Positions 9,823 to 19,162 of a stretch of DNA of 64,000 bases are shown here, piece after piece. Below the pieces are notes generated by a model that saw only the letters and a list, made by a program, of their open reading frames with translations, was not told where the DNA came from and did no database searches. Positions within the stretch are counted from its first letter, which is position 1; every line of letters begins with the position of its first letter. The DNA lies in contig NZ_JAVIFV010000001.1 of the NCBI RefSeq assembly GCF_031157375.1, forward strand, positions 1,345,841 through 1,409,840, written 5' to 3'. The translations under genes and the position numbers were made by a program. The DNA comes from Sphingosinicella sp. LHD-64. GTDB lineage: Bacteria; Pseudomonadota; Alphaproteobacteria; Sphingomonadales; Sphingomonadaceae.

Positions 9823-9921
9823 GTCGCCCCCGCGGCCAGCGTATTTCCGGAAGGAAAATACGCTAGTTCGATCTCGCCGAGAGTCAAACATCGAAAGGGG
9901 CGGTTCGGCGCATTCTGTCCC

Positions 9922-10014
9922 TGGCGGAGACGGAGGGATTCGAACCCTCGGTAGGAGTAATCCCCCTACGGCGGTTTAGCAAACCGCTGGTTTCAGCCGC
10001 TCACCCACGTCTCC
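9922..10014 (-). tRNA. tRNA-Ser(GCT)
   Basis: On the minus strand the acceptor arm GGAGACG pairs with CGTCTCC. The D arm, an anticodon loop TTGCTAA closed by GCGGT/ACCGC, a long variable arm (type II, as in serine tRNAs) and the T arm AGGGTTCGAATCCCT follow. The discriminator is G and the 3' CCA is encoded (9922-9924). The anticodon GCT reads AGC and AGT serine codons. Confidence 0.97.
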
Positions 10015-10171
10015 GGGAAGGCCGATGTGGCTATAGAGGGGCGATTCCAAAGGTTCAACCGGCTGAAATCGACTCGCTTGGCCGCAGGATCGACTCGGCT
10101 CGCCGACCGTTCATGGACGGGCAAGCTTCGCGCGCGCTATTTCGCGGCAGGAGCGTTCGGGGGTTATTGCG

Positions 10172-10960
10172 ATGTTGAAATTCTTCATGAATCTCGCCGC
10201 TGCAGCAGCGTTCGTGGCTACGATGCCGGCGCTCGCGCAGGTCGAGACGGTCGACCCCAACCAAGCCTATCAGGAATATCGGCCCGCCCCCGACGCCGCA
10301 CCCGCTTATCCCGAACCGGAACCCTATCAGTCCGATCCGCTGCCGGCCGACAACGAGGCCGCCCCCGCCGATTCGGCCTGGACCCCGATCGAGCAGCAGC
10401 CTCCGGTGGCAGCGCCCGACAACTCTGGCAGCCAGCGTGATGTCTACGCGGCACCGGCCAATCCCTATGAATCCCGCGCGACCGTTCCCCGCGAGGACGT
10501 GTTCACCGCCGCCGAGGGCGTGTTTGGCCGCGGTGCGCGCGGACTTGGCGAGATCCTCGAGAGCATCCTGCGCGATCAGGGCGAGCCCAGCGCTTATATC
10601 GCCGGCGAGGAGGCGAGCGGCGCCTTCGTGATCGGTGTGCGCTACGGCTCCGGTGTGATGCACCACCAGATCGAGGGTGAGCGCAATGTCTACTGGACCG
10701 GTCCGTCGATCGGTTTCGACGTGGGCGCCGACGCCAACAAGGTGTTCGTGCTCGTCTACAATCTCCACGACAGCCAGGACCTGTTCCGTCGCTATCCGGG
10801 CGCCGAGGGCCATGCCTATTTCGTCGGCGGCTTCAATGCCCAGTATATGCGCCGCGGCGACGTGGTGCTGATCCCGGTCCGGCTCGGCGTCGGCGTCCGG
10901 CTCGGCGTCAATGCCGGCTATATGCGCTTCTCCGAACGCAACCGCTGGCTGCCCTTCTAG
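10172..10960 (+). CDS. DUF1134 / EipA-family envelope protein
   Basis: The 262-residue protein has a signal peptide cleaved after ALA near residue 22, a Pro/Ala-rich spacer to about residue 110 and a C-terminal DUF1134 domain with blocks such as [10 protein letters not shown] and [17 protein letters not shown]. This domain is the one in Brucella EipA, a periplasmic envelope-integrity protein conserved in alphaproteobacteria; the role here is inferred by family. Its TAG stop lies in a CTAG that also supplies the stop of the converging pyrC gene. Confidence 0.85.
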   Translation: MLKFFMNLAAAAAFVATMPALAQVETVDPNQAYQEYRPAPDAAPAYPEPEPYQSDPLPADNEAAPADSAWTPIEQQPPVAAPDNSGSQRDVYAAPANPYESRATVPREDVFTAAEGVFGRGARGLGEILESILRDQGEPSAYIAGEEASGAFVIGVRYGSGVMHHQIEGERNVYWTGPSIGFDVGADANKVFVLVYNLHDSQDLFRRYPGAEGHAYFVGGFNAQYMRRGDVVLIPVRLGVGVRLGVNAGYMRFSERNRWLPF

Positions 10961-12000
10961 GCGATCAGACGCCAGGGAAGCATCTCGCCGGCGTGGAACG
11001 GCACGATCCGTGTCCCAGCGGCCGGCAGGGTTTCGGGCACATCGACCGGTGACCGTTCCAGTGTGATCCGCGCCTCGTTCAGCGGCAGGCCGTAGAAACG
11101 CGGTCCGTTCTCAGACGCGAACGCTTCCAGCCGCTCGAGCGCGCTTTCCTCGTCGAACACGCTCGCATAGGATTCGAGCGCGAACGGCGCGTTGAAAATG
11201 CCGGCGCAGCCGCAGGCCGCCTCCTTCTTCTCCACCGCATGCGGTGCGCTGTCGGTGCCCAGGAAGAATTTCGGCGAGCCCGATACGGCGGCGCGGCGCA
11301 CGGCGAGCCGGTGCGCCTCGCGCTTGGCGACCGGGAGGCAATAGGCGTGGGGCCGGAGTCCGCCCTCGAAGATCGCATTGCGGTTGATGACGAGATGCTG
11401 CGGCGTGATCGTCGCCCCGATGTTCGGGCCGGCGCCGGTCACGAAATCCACCGCGTCGGCCGTGGTGATATGCTCGAAGACGATCTTCAGCGCCGGAAAG
11501 TCGCGCACCAGCCGCGCGAACACGCGTTCGATGAACACCGCCTCGCGGTCGAAGATGTCGATCTCCGGATCGGTGACCTCGCCGTGGACGAGGAGCGGCA
11601 TGCCGATCCGCTGCATCCTCTCCAGCGCCGGATAGAGATTGCCGATATCGGTGACGCCACGCGCGGAATTCGTCGTCGCGTGGGCGGGGTAAAGCTTGGC
11701 GGCCGCCCAGACGCCGGTCTCGAAGCCGAGCGCGATCTCCGCCGCATCGGCCTGGTCGGTCAGGTAGCAGGTCATCAGCGGCGTGAAGTCAACGCCTTCG
11801 GGCACCGCCGCGCGGATACGCTCCCGATAGGCCCCGGCGGCCGCGACGCCGGTCACCGGCGCCGCCAGGTTCGGCATCACGATCGCCCGCGCGAACTGCC
11901 GCGCCGTATAGGGCACGACCGCCTTCAGCATCTCGCCGTCGCGCAGATGCACGTGCCAGTCGTCGGGGCGGCGGAGGGTGAGGCGCTGCGGTTCGGTCAT
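10957..12000 (-). CDS. pyrC: Dihydroorotase, class II
   Basis: The 347-residue enzyme closes carbamoyl-aspartate to dihydroorotate in pyrimidine synthesis. All zinc-site residues are visible: His16 and His18 in DWHVHLRDG, Lys102 (the carboxylated lysine) in [13 protein letters not shown], His139, His177 and catalytic Asp250 in FLGTDSAPH. Length and motifs match the E. coli PyrC type. The gene is tail-to-tail with the EipA-like gene and divergent from the ygfZ-like gene 44 bases away. Confidence 0.96.
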   Translation of the reverse strand: MTEPQRLTLRRPDDWHVHLRDGEMLKAVVPYTARQFARAIVMPNLAAPVTGVAAAGAYRERIRAAVPEGVDFTPLMTCYLTDQADAAEIALGFETGVWAAAKLYPAHATTNSARGVTDIGNLYPALERMQRIGMPLLVHGEVTDPEIDIFDREAVFIERVFARLVRDFPALKIVFEHITTADAVDFVTGAGPNIGATITPQHLVINRNAIFEGGLRPHAYCLPVAKREAHRLAVRRAAVSGSPKFFLGTDSAPHAVEKKEAACGCAGIFNAPFALESYASVFDEESALERLEAFASENGPRFYGLPLNEARITLERSPVDVPETLPAAGTRIVPFHAGEMLPWRLIA

Positions 12001-12044
12001 CGGGGCTTCTTCATTTTCGGCTCCGGCCTCCCTAACTGCGGATC

Positions 12045-12758
12045 ATGACCGGGACCACCCTCATCGATCGCGCGCTCGTCCGTTTGTCCGGTGAAGACGT
12101 TCGCGGCTTCCTTCAGGGGCTCGTCACCAATGATGTCGCCCAGCTCGCGCCGGAGCGGCCGCTCTGGGCCGGACTGCTGAGCGCGCAGGGCAAGGCGCTG
12201 TTCGACTTCATCTTGTGGGCCGACGGCGACGACGTGCTGATCGATTGCGAGGACGATCAGGCTGAAGCACTGGCGAAGCGCCTGACGCTCTACCGTTTGC
12301 GCCGTCCGGTCACGATTGCCCGCGAAGAGACTCTCGCCGTCCAATGGGCACCGGACGGGGATCACCCGGCCGACCCGCGATTGCCGGAGCTGGGTCGTCG
12401 CTGGCTCGGACCGGCGGCCGACCCGGCCGAGGGCTGGCTGAAACACCGTCTCTCGCTCGGCGTCACCGAGGGGACGGCGGAGCTGGGGCAGGACAAGACG
12501 CTCTGGCTCGAATGCAATGCCGCCGAGTTGAACGGCGTCAGCTTCGCCAAGGGCTGCTATGTCGGCCAGGAGAATACGGCGCGGATGAACTGGCGCAACA
12601 AGGTCAACCGCCGCCTCGTCGTGGTTCCCGCCGGGGCCGCGAGCGAACGTACCCGTATCCACTATCCGGAGCTCGGCCTCGCGGTCGAGCATCGCCGGGT
12701 CGACGATCTGGGCAATGCGCTGGTGCCGGACTGGCTGAAGGCGGCGCTCAGCGCCTGA
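12045..12758 (+). CDS. ygfZ: YgfZ/GcvT-domain protein (folate-binding iron-sulfur assembly factor)
   Basis: The 237-residue protein carries the family signature KGCYVGQE at residues 169-176, with the cysteine needed for function in E. coli YgfZ. YgfZ/IBA57 proteins bind tetrahydrofolate and help assemble or repair certain 4Fe-4S enzymes. It is shorter than E. coli YgfZ, as is usual in alphaproteobacteria. The 3' end overlaps the converging hybrid kinase gene by 11 bases. Confidence 0.85.
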   Translation: MTGTTLIDRALVRLSGEDVRGFLQGLVTNDVAQLAPERPLWAGLLSAQGKALFDFILWADGDDVLIDCEDDQAEALAKRLTLYRLRRPVTIAREETLAVQWAPDGDHPADPRLPELGRRWLGPAADPAEGWLKHRLSLGVTEGTAELGQDKTLWLECNAAELNGVSFAKGCYVGQENTARMNWRNKVNRRLVVVPAGAASERTRIHYPELGLAVEHRRVDDLGNALVPDWLKAALSA

Positions 12759-14865
12759 TTCGCGCGGGTAAGGCGGCGCGGATTATCTGTGCCAGCTCGT
12801 CGATCCCGAACGGCTTGCGCAGCACCATGACGCTCCGCCCCAGCGCCTGCTCGATCTGGCCGCTCTCGGCATAGCCGGTGATGAACAGGATCGGCAGGTC
12901 CGGATGGCGCGCCCGCACCGCCATGGCGAGCTCGGCGCCGTTCATGTCCGGCATCGCGAAATCGACCAGCATCAGGTCCGGCACGGCCTCGTCGAGCGCC
13001 GCGAGCGCGGCCTGTCCGCTCGGCGCCACTGCCCCCCGATGGCCGAGATCGCCCAGTGCCGCCGCGATGAAGGCGCGCACGTCGGCATCGTCATCGACCA
13101 CCAGGATATCGGCGACGGGGCCATCGTCCGACCTGGTCTCGCGGGGACCGGGCGGGGTCGCCGTGACCCCCTCGGGCTCGACCCGGGGCAGCAGGATCTG
13201 CACCGTCGTGCCCGCGGTTTCGCGACTGTCGATCCTGAGCGTGCCGCCCGACTGGTGGGCGATGCCATGAACCTGGGCGAGGCCGAGGCCGGTACCCTTG
13301 CCGAACGGCTTGGTGGAGAAGAAGGGCTCGGTCGCGCGCGCCGCCACCTCGGCGGTCATGCCATGTCCGGTGTCGGCGACGCTGACCCGGACATAGGTGC
13401 CGGCGGCCAGCTCCGCGTCGCCGGGCTCGTCGACGGCGGCGGTGGAGATGGTGAGCACGCCGCCGTCCGGCATCGCGTCGCGGGCGTTGATCGCGAGGTT
13501 GAGAATCGCGTTCTCGAGTTGGTTCTCGTCGCACAGGGCATGGCCCGCGACCCTGTCCAACACGGTGCGCACGTCGATGTCCGGGCCGATCGTGTGGGCC
13601 AGGATCTGCCTGAGATTGCCGATCACCTGGTTCACCGCCACCGGGGCCATGCTGAGCCGCTGGATGCGCGAGAAGGCGAGGAGCTGGGTGGTGAGCTTTG
13701 CGCCGCGCCGACCGGATTCGAGCGCCGCCTCGGCGATCCGTTTCAGCCGCGGGTCGTCGAGCCTGCCGACGATCATCTCCAGCCCGCCGATGACCGGCGT
13801 CAGCAGATTGTTGAAATCGTGCGCGATGCCGCCCGTCAGACGCCCGACCGCCTCCATTTTTTGCGCCTGCCGCAGCGCCTCCTCGGCCCGTTCGCGCTCG
13901 GTCTGCTCGGCGCGCAATTGCGCCAGCGCCGCACCGAGATCGGCGGTGCGCTCGGTGACGCTGCGCTGCAGCGTCCGGTTGGCGCCGAGCATCGCCTCCT
14001 CGGCCAGCTTCCATTCGGTGATGTCGTGAGCGACGCCGATGAAGCCGATATGCTCGCCACCCGGCCCCCAGCGCGGCTGCGAGATCGAGCGCAGCCACCG
14101 CCACTCGCCGTCGCCGCGGCGGAAGCGCCCCTCCAGCATGAAGGTCTCCAGTGAAGCCTCGCCGGCGAGCGATTCGGCGAGGATGCGCGGCCCGTCCTCG
14201 GGATGGATGATGTGCCGCCAGTCATAGTCGACCGCCTCCTCGTAGCTGATGGCGAGGAAGTCGACATAGGCGCGGTTGACGAAGCTGCGCTTGCGGTCGA
14301 GCCGGGTCACCCACATCGGCACCGGCGCGGAATCGGCGATCAGGCGGAAGCGCTCCTCGCTTTCCCTTATTCGCTGCTCGCCGCTTTCGTCGCTGATGCC
14401 CGCGACGACGCCGAAGATGCCTTCGATCCCGCCGCCCTCGCCGCGGACCGGCGTGTAGCAGGAGGTGACCCAGATCGTCTCTGCGACACCACCACGGCGC
14501 CGCGGCCGCGGCGCCGCCTCGACGAACACGGTCTCGCCCGACAGCACCTTTGCCCTCAGCGGATCGAGCTGGTCCCAGATGTCCGACCAGATCTCGGGCA
14601 GCGGCTTGCCCAGCGCCGGGCGGCGGTCGCCCAGCACCTCGCCGTAACTGTCATTGTGGAGAACGGAGAGTTCCGGCCCCCAGGCGAGGAACATCGGTAC
14701 GTTCGACCCAAGCACGATGCTCGCCGCCGTCTTTAGCGATTGCGGCCAATCCTCCGGCGGACCCAGCGGCGTCGCCGCCCAGTCATGCGCCCAGGCCGCC
14801 GAGGCATTGCCGCCCGGCGGCAGCGGCAGGCCGGCCGCGCCCGGCTGGGGCAGGATCGATTTCAT
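12748..14865 (-). CDS. PAS-domain hybrid sensor histidine kinase with C-terminal receiver
   Basis: The 705-residue cytoplasmic protein has no membrane segment. It contains an N-terminal PAS/GAF-like region (about 25-165), a PAS-PAC domain (about 168-288, ending DITEWKLAEEAML), a coiled coil, a HisKA domain with His349 in GGIAHDFNNLL, a HATPase domain (about 455-570) and a receiver with Asp635 in LMLVDFAMPD. The kinase class resembles Caulobacter and rhizobial blue-light or redox sensors, but the FMN-binding LOV cysteine motif is not seen. The final output partner is unknown. Confidence 0.9.
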   Translation of the reverse strand: MKSILPQPGAAGLPLPPGGNASAAWAHDWAATPLGPPEDWPQSLKTAASIVLGSNVPMFLAWGPELSVLHNDSYGEVLGDRRPALGKPLPEIWSDIWDQLDPLRAKVLSGETVFVEAAPRPRRRGGVAETIWVTSCYTPVRGEGGGIEGIFGVVAGISDESGEQRIRESEERFRLIADSAPVPMWVTRLDRKRSFVNRAYVDFLAISYEEAVDYDWRHIIHPEDGPRILAESLAGEASLETFMLEGRFRRGDGEWRWLRSISQPRWGPGGEHIGFIGVAHDITEWKLAEEAMLGANRTLQRSVTERTADLGAALAQLRAEQTERERAEEALRQAQKMEAVGRLTGGIAHDFNNLLTPVIGGLEMIVGRLDDPRLKRIAEAALESGRRGAKLTTQLLAFSRIQRLSMAPVAVNQVIGNLRQILAHTIGPDIDVRTVLDRVAGHALCDENQLENAILNLAINARDAMPDGGVLTISTAAVDEPGDAELAAGTYVRVSVADTGHGMTAEVAARATEPFFSTKPFGKGTGLGLAQVHGIAHQSGGTLRIDSRETAGTTVQILLPRVEPEGVTATPPGPRETRSDDGPVADILVVDDDADVRAFIAAALGDLGHRGAVAPSGQAALAALDEAVPDLMLVDFAMPDMNGAELAMAVRARHPDLPILFITGYAESGQIEQALGRSVMVLRKPFGIDELAQIIRAALPARIRR

Positions 14866-14933
14866 CGGAGGCTTGCGGCTCTCCTTCCACGCTCGTGCGC
14901 CACCCTAACTGCCTCAGCGGCATGAAAAAAGCC

Positions 14934-16139
14934 CTAAGCGGCGGGCCTTGCGGCACCGGCCTGCACCTGGCGCATCACGCGCAGGAGGTTGCCGCCCAGG
15001 ATCTTCTCGACATCGCCGTCGCTGAGGCCCTCGCGCTTCAGGCGCGCGGTGATGCGCGGCAGCAGCGCGATGTCCTCCATGCCGATCACGCCGCCGCCGC
15101 CGTCCCAGTCGGCGCCAAGGCCGACATGGTCCGCGCCAACCAGCCGGACGACGTGCATCACGCTGCGCATGAACAGGTCGAAATCGACCTGGGTGAAGCG
15201 CTGGCGGGCGTCGAGCGCGGCCTTGTCGGCGAGCAGCTGACGGCGTTCCGCCGGGCTCAGGCTCGCCCAGCGCCCCTGCCGTTCCTCGATCTGGCTGCGC
15301 TCCGGCGACCGGTCGTCGGGCGCGAGGAACAGGGTGTTCATGAAGATCACGCCGCCGCCCTGCGCGACGCGGCGCAGCCGCTCGTCGGTGGTGTTGCGCG
15401 GATGGTTGTAGAGATCGCGCGGGCCGTGGTGCGAGAGCACGATCGGCACGCGCGACAGCTCCAGCATCTGGTCGATTGCCGCGTCCGAGGAATGGCTGCC
15501 GTCGATGATGATGCCGAGCCGGTTCATCTCGGCGACCCATTGCCGTCCGAGCGGGCTGAGGCCGCGCCAGCGCCCCTCGCCGGTGGTCGAATCGGCGAGC
15601 TGGTTGTCGCGGCTGTGCACCGGTCCCGCCATCCGCACGCCGAGATTGTAGAAGGTGGTGAGCAGCGACAGGTCCTCGCCGAGCGGCCAGCTGTTCTCGA
15701 TCGAGAGGAAGGCGATGCGCTTGCCTTCGCGCGCGAGCCGCTCGGCATCGTCGGCGGTGAGCGCCAGGCCCATATGGTCCCGATTCTCGCCGATCACCCG
15801 GCGGATCGCGGCGGCGCGGACCAGCGCCCGGTCGCGCGCCTGACGATAGCCCTCAGGCGTGTTCTCGCCCTGGCCGGTGTAGATGACGAAGACGCCACCA
15901 TCGAGCCCGCCCTCGATCATGCGGGGCAGGTCGACCTGACTGCCGTCCCAGTCGAAATGGTGGCGCTCGGTGAAGTCCCACTGGCCGTCGTCGAAGCGCG
16001 ACGGGATGTCGAGATGGGTGTCGAGCACGATCGCCCGCTCGTGCAGCTCGCGAATCTGGGGCGTCACGTCCGGATCGCCCTGGGCGGAGGCGGGGATGGC
16101 GAACAGGGCGGCAAGCGGCAGGGCAAGGGCGAAGCGCAT
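14934..16139 (-). CDS. Membrane dipeptidase (peptidase M19), canonical copy
   Basis: This 401-residue protein is a standard M19 family member. The Sec signal peptide ends in ASA, the N-terminal metal motif HxD is intact (LDTHLD), the bridging glutamate is present (LSIENSW), and the later metal motif is in IIDGSHSSD. It probably hydrolyses dipeptides in the periplasm. The ATG at 16139 is preferred over an upstream ATG because GGAG lies nine bases ahead. It differs in subfamily from the two Tat-exported M19-like proteins in this window. It lies 32 bases downstream of the repair helicase on the same strand. Confidence 0.9.
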   Translation of the reverse strand: MRFALALPLAALFAIPASAQGDPDVTPQIRELHERAIVLDTHLDIPSRFDDGQWDFTERHHFDWDGSQVDLPRMIEGGLDGGVFVIYTGQGENTPEGYRQARDRALVRAAAIRRVIGENRDHMGLALTADDAERLAREGKRIAFLSIENSWPLGEDLSLLTTFYNLGVRMAGPVHSRDNQLADSTTGEGRWRGLSPLGRQWVAEMNRLGIIIDGSHSSDAAIDQMLELSRVPIVLSHHGPRDLYNHPRNTTDERLRRVAQGGGVIFMNTLFLAPDDRSPERSQIEERQGRWASLSPAERRQLLADKAALDARQRFTQVDFDLFMRSVMHVVRLVGADHVGLGADWDGGGGVIGMEDIALLPRITARLKREGLSDGDVEKILGGNLLRVMRQVQAGAARPAA

Positions 16140-16171
16140 CGGGGGTGTCTCCGGATTTGGTGGCGGCCCAT

Positions 16172-18628
16172 TCAAGGGGTCCGCGCGTCATCCGTCAACC
16201 GCATCGCTTCGGCAGCCAGTTCCTCGGCCTGGATCAGGAGCTCGTCCTCGGCCACGCCGGCGGGCACCGTCTCGCGCCCGATCATGATCAGGGTCGGCAC
16301 GGCGAGCGGCGAGACGCGGTCGAGATCGACATGGAGCATCGTCCCCGCCGCCCGGTCGAGCAGCGCCCCGAGCCGCGCCACGTCGGTGAGACGCGTGCGC
16401 GCGTCGTCCCACGCGGCGCGCAGGAGGAGATGGTCGGGCTCGTAGCGCCGCAGCACATCGTAGATGAGGTCGGTCGAGAAGGTGACCTGCCGCCCCGACT
16501 TGCGCTGGCCCGGATGCTGGCGCTCGACCAGCCCGCCGATCACCGCCACCTCGCGGAAGGCGCGCTTCAGCAGGCTCGATTGCTGCACCCAGTCGACGAA
16601 TTCGTGTTCGAACAGGTCGGCGCCGAACAGGCTGGCGGGATCGGTGATCGGCTCCAGCCCGTAGCAGGCCAGCGCATAATCGTTGGCGACGAAGCCGAGC
16701 GGCTTCAGTCCGGCCGTGTCCATCCGCCGGGTGAGCAGCATGCCGAGCGACTGGTGTGCGTTCCATCCCTCGAAGCTGTAGGCGATCATGTGGTGCCGCC
16801 CCTCGTGCGGGAAGGTCTCGACGAGCAGCTGGTCGGGCCGGGGCAGGACGGAGCGGTACTTCTGCACCTCCAGCCACTCGCGCACATCGTCCGGGAAGCG
16901 CCGCCACGACTCCGGATCGGCGAGGAACTGGCGGACCCGGTCGGCGAGCCGCGTCGTCATCGCCAGCCGCGTTCCGGCATAGGTCGGGATGCGCGCCGAT
17001 TTCGTCGTCGCGCGCACCACGATCTCGGCGGCGTCCATCCGCTCGACCTCGAGGCTGAGGCCGGAGAAGAAGAAGGTGTCGCCGACGCTGAGCGTCGAAG
17101 CGAAATAGTCCTCGACCGTGCCGAGCTTGCGCCCGTTCCTGAACCGCACCAACAACACCGGCGCATCGACGATGATGCCGGCGTTCATCCGGTGCTGGAG
17201 GATGAAGCGCGGATGGCTGACCCGCCATGTCCCGTCCGGCTCGCGCGTCAGCCGCTTGAACTTGTCGTAGGCGCGCAGCGCATATCCGCCGCTCTCGATG
17301 AAGCCGAGGATGCGCGCGAAGGTTTCCACGTCCAGCCCGGCATAGGGTGCCGCGCCGCGTACCTCGTCGAGCAATTCGTCTTCGCGGAACGGCCCGGCGC
17401 AGGCGACCGCCATCACATGCTGGGCGAGCACGTCCAGCGCGCCGGGCCGGAAGGTCTCGGCGTCGAGTTCGCCCGCATCGATCGCGTCGAACGCCGCGCG
17501 CGCCTCCAGATATTCGAAGCGGTTGCCGGGGACGAGGATCGCCTCCGAGGGCTCGTCGAGCCGATGATTGGCGCGGCCGATGCGCTGGATCAGGCGCGAG
17601 GCGCCTTTGGGCGCACCCATCTGGATGACGAGATCGACGTCGCCCCAGTCGACGCCGAGGTCGAGGCTGGCGGTGCAGACCAGCGCCCGGAGCTTGCCCG
17701 CCGCCACCGCCGCCTCGACCTTGCGCCGCGCCTCCACCGCGAGGCTGCCGTGATGGATGCCGATCGGCAGATTCGCGGGGTTCGCGTTCCACAATTCCTG
17801 GAAGATCAGCTCGGCGAGCCCGCGCGTGTTGCAGAAGACGAGTGTCGTTCGATGCGCCTCGATCTCCTTCATCACCTGCAGCGCCGCCCATTTGCCGCTG
17901 TGGCCGGACCAGGGAATGCGCTCGTCATCGGGCAGCATGATGCGGATCGTCGGCTCCGCGCCTGGGTCGCCCCAGACCAGGGCCACGTCCTCGGCATCGC
18001 CATGGGGGGCAAGCCAGCCCTGATAGGCCTCGGAATCGGCGACGGTGGCGGAGAGGCCGACCCGGCGCAGCCCCGGCACGATCCTCTGCAGCCGCGCCAG
18101 CGCCAGGCTCAAGAGGTCGCCACGCTTGCCGCTGGCGAAGGCGTGGATCTCGTCGACCACGACCGTGCTCAGATCGGCGAACAGCATCGGGCTGTCCTCG
18201 TGGCTCAGCAGCAGGCTCATCGATTCCGGCGTGGTCAGCAGCATCTGCGGCGGGCGGACGCGTTGGCGCTGCTTGCGGTCGGACGGCGTATCGCCGGTGC
18301 GGGTCTCGACCCGGATGTCCAGGCCCATTTCCCGGACCGGGTCGAGGAGGTTGCGCTGCACGTCGACCGCGAGCGCCTTGAGCGGCGACACGTAGAGTGT
18401 ATGCAGGCCTTCGGTCGGCGCCTCGATCAGCTCGACGAGGCTCGGCAGGAACCCCGCCATCGTCTTGCCCGCCCCGGTCGGCGCGACCAGCATCGCGCTC
18501 TTCCCGGCCCGCGCCGCCGCCAGCATCTCCAGCTGGTGCCGCCGCGGCGCCCAGCCGCGCCCGGCGAACCAGTCCGCGAGGACGGCGGGTAGGGCCGGGG
18601 ACTCGGAACTTCGCGGCATCGCGGTCAT
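16172..18628 (-). CDS. Ligase-associated DNA damage response DEXH-box helicase (Lhr-like)
   Basis: The protein of about 818 residues is a large superfamily 2 helicase with Walker A APTGAGKT, DEIH in VVVDEIHAF, SAT in VGLSATVAD, and a helicase C domain with QRIGRANHR. A long C-terminal region follows the Lhr core pattern. It matches the helicase of the ligase-associated DNA repair set, usually encoded with an exonuclease, an ATP-dependent DNA ligase and a phosphoesterase. Here the exonuclease is nearby (19162) but the ligase and phosphoesterase are not. Candidate starts are 18628 and 18619; the more upstream ATG at 18667 would overlap the divergent gene. Confidence 0.88.
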   Translation of the reverse strand: MTAMPRSSESPALPAVLADWFAGRGWAPRRHQLEMLAAARAGKSAMLVAPTGAGKTMAGFLPSLVELIEAPTEGLHTLYVSPLKALAVDVQRNLLDPVREMGLDIRVETRTGDTPSDRKQRQRVRPPQMLLTTPESMSLLLSHEDSPMLFADLSTVVVDEIHAFASGKRGDLLSLALARLQRIVPGLRRVGLSATVADSEAYQGWLAPHGDAEDVALVWGDPGAEPTIRIMLPDDERIPWSGHSGKWAALQVMKEIEAHRTTLVFCNTRGLAELIFQELWNANPANLPIGIHHGSLAVEARRKVEAAVAAGKLRALVCTASLDLGVDWGDVDLVIQMGAPKGASRLIQRIGRANHRLDEPSEAILVPGNRFEYLEARAAFDAIDAGELDAETFRPGALDVLAQHVMAVACAGPFREDELLDEVRGAAPYAGLDVETFARILGFIESGGYALRAYDKFKRLTREPDGTWRVSHPRFILQHRMNAGIIVDAPVLLVRFRNGRKLGTVEDYFASTLSVGDTFFFSGLSLEVERMDAAEIVVRATTKSARIPTYAGTRLAMTTRLADRVRQFLADPESWRRFPDDVREWLEVQKYRSVLPRPDQLLVETFPHEGRHHMIAYSFEGWNAHQSLGMLLTRRMDTAGLKPLGFVANDYALACYGLEPITDPASLFGADLFEHEFVDWVQQSSLLKRAFREVAVIGGLVERQHPGQRKSGRQVTFSTDLIYDVLRRYEPDHLLLRAAWDDARTRLTDVARLGALLDRAAGTMLHVDLDRVSPLAVPTLIMIGRETVPAGVAEDELLIQAEELAAEAMRLTDDARTP

Positions 18629-18637
18629 ATAGGTTTC

Positions 18638-19162
18638 ATGGCCTTCCAGGGTTCCCGGATCGAGCACTTTCCGATCGCCGTATCTGCCCGGATCGTGGCG
18701 GCAATCGACCTGTTCGCGCCCCGGGACGGCGAGCGCCTGCTCGAGATCGGCTGCGGCACCGGCCAGGCCACCGCGCTGATCTGCGCGCGGACCTCCGCCC
18801 GAGTCGTCGCCATCGATCGGTCCGACACCGCCGTCGCGCGCGCGCGCATTGTCAATGCCGGCGCCATCGCCGCCGGCCAGGCCGAGGTCCGTTCGGGCGA
18901 CATCGACACGGCGCCCATCCCGCCCCGCGACTTCGATCGCACCTTCGCGCTGCGGGTGAACAGCTTCTGGACAAAACCGGGGGTCGCGCTCCCGAACCTC
19001 GCCGCCAGCCTGCGCTCCGGTGGCGAGGCTTGGATCCTCTATGACGCGGACCTTGCCAAATCGACTGAACCGGTCCTGCGCTCATTGGAGGCGCGCGGCT
19101 TCACCGACGTCCGCACGTTCGCGGCGCCCGGTGCCTTCGCCATCGTGGGGCGCAAGCGCTGA
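18638..19162 (+). CDS. Class I SAM-dependent methyltransferase
   Basis: The 174-residue protein shows the Rossmann glycine motif LLEIGCGTGQAT at about 34-45 and an acidic residue at the end of strand 2 (VVAID), the usual SAM-binding pattern. The substrate is unknown. Its stop overlaps the exonuclease start (TGATG), so the two form an operon and may act together. The start is only about nine bases from that of the divergent helicase gene. Confidence 0.85.
   Translation: MAFQGSRIEHFPIAVSARIVAAIDLFAPRDGERLLEIGCGTGQATALICARTSARVVAIDRSDTAVARARIVNAGAIAAGQAEVRSGDIDTAPIPPRDFDRTFALRVNSFWTKPGVALPNLAASLRSGGEAWILYDADLAKSTEPVLRSLEARGFTDVRTFAAPGAFAIVGRKR

Noticed and set aside
16145..18592. Plus-strand open frame of 815 codons opposite the repair helicase
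   Set aside because: The minus strand encodes a clear helicase with all motifs; the opposite frame is Arg/Gly/Ala-rich with no recognisable domain.
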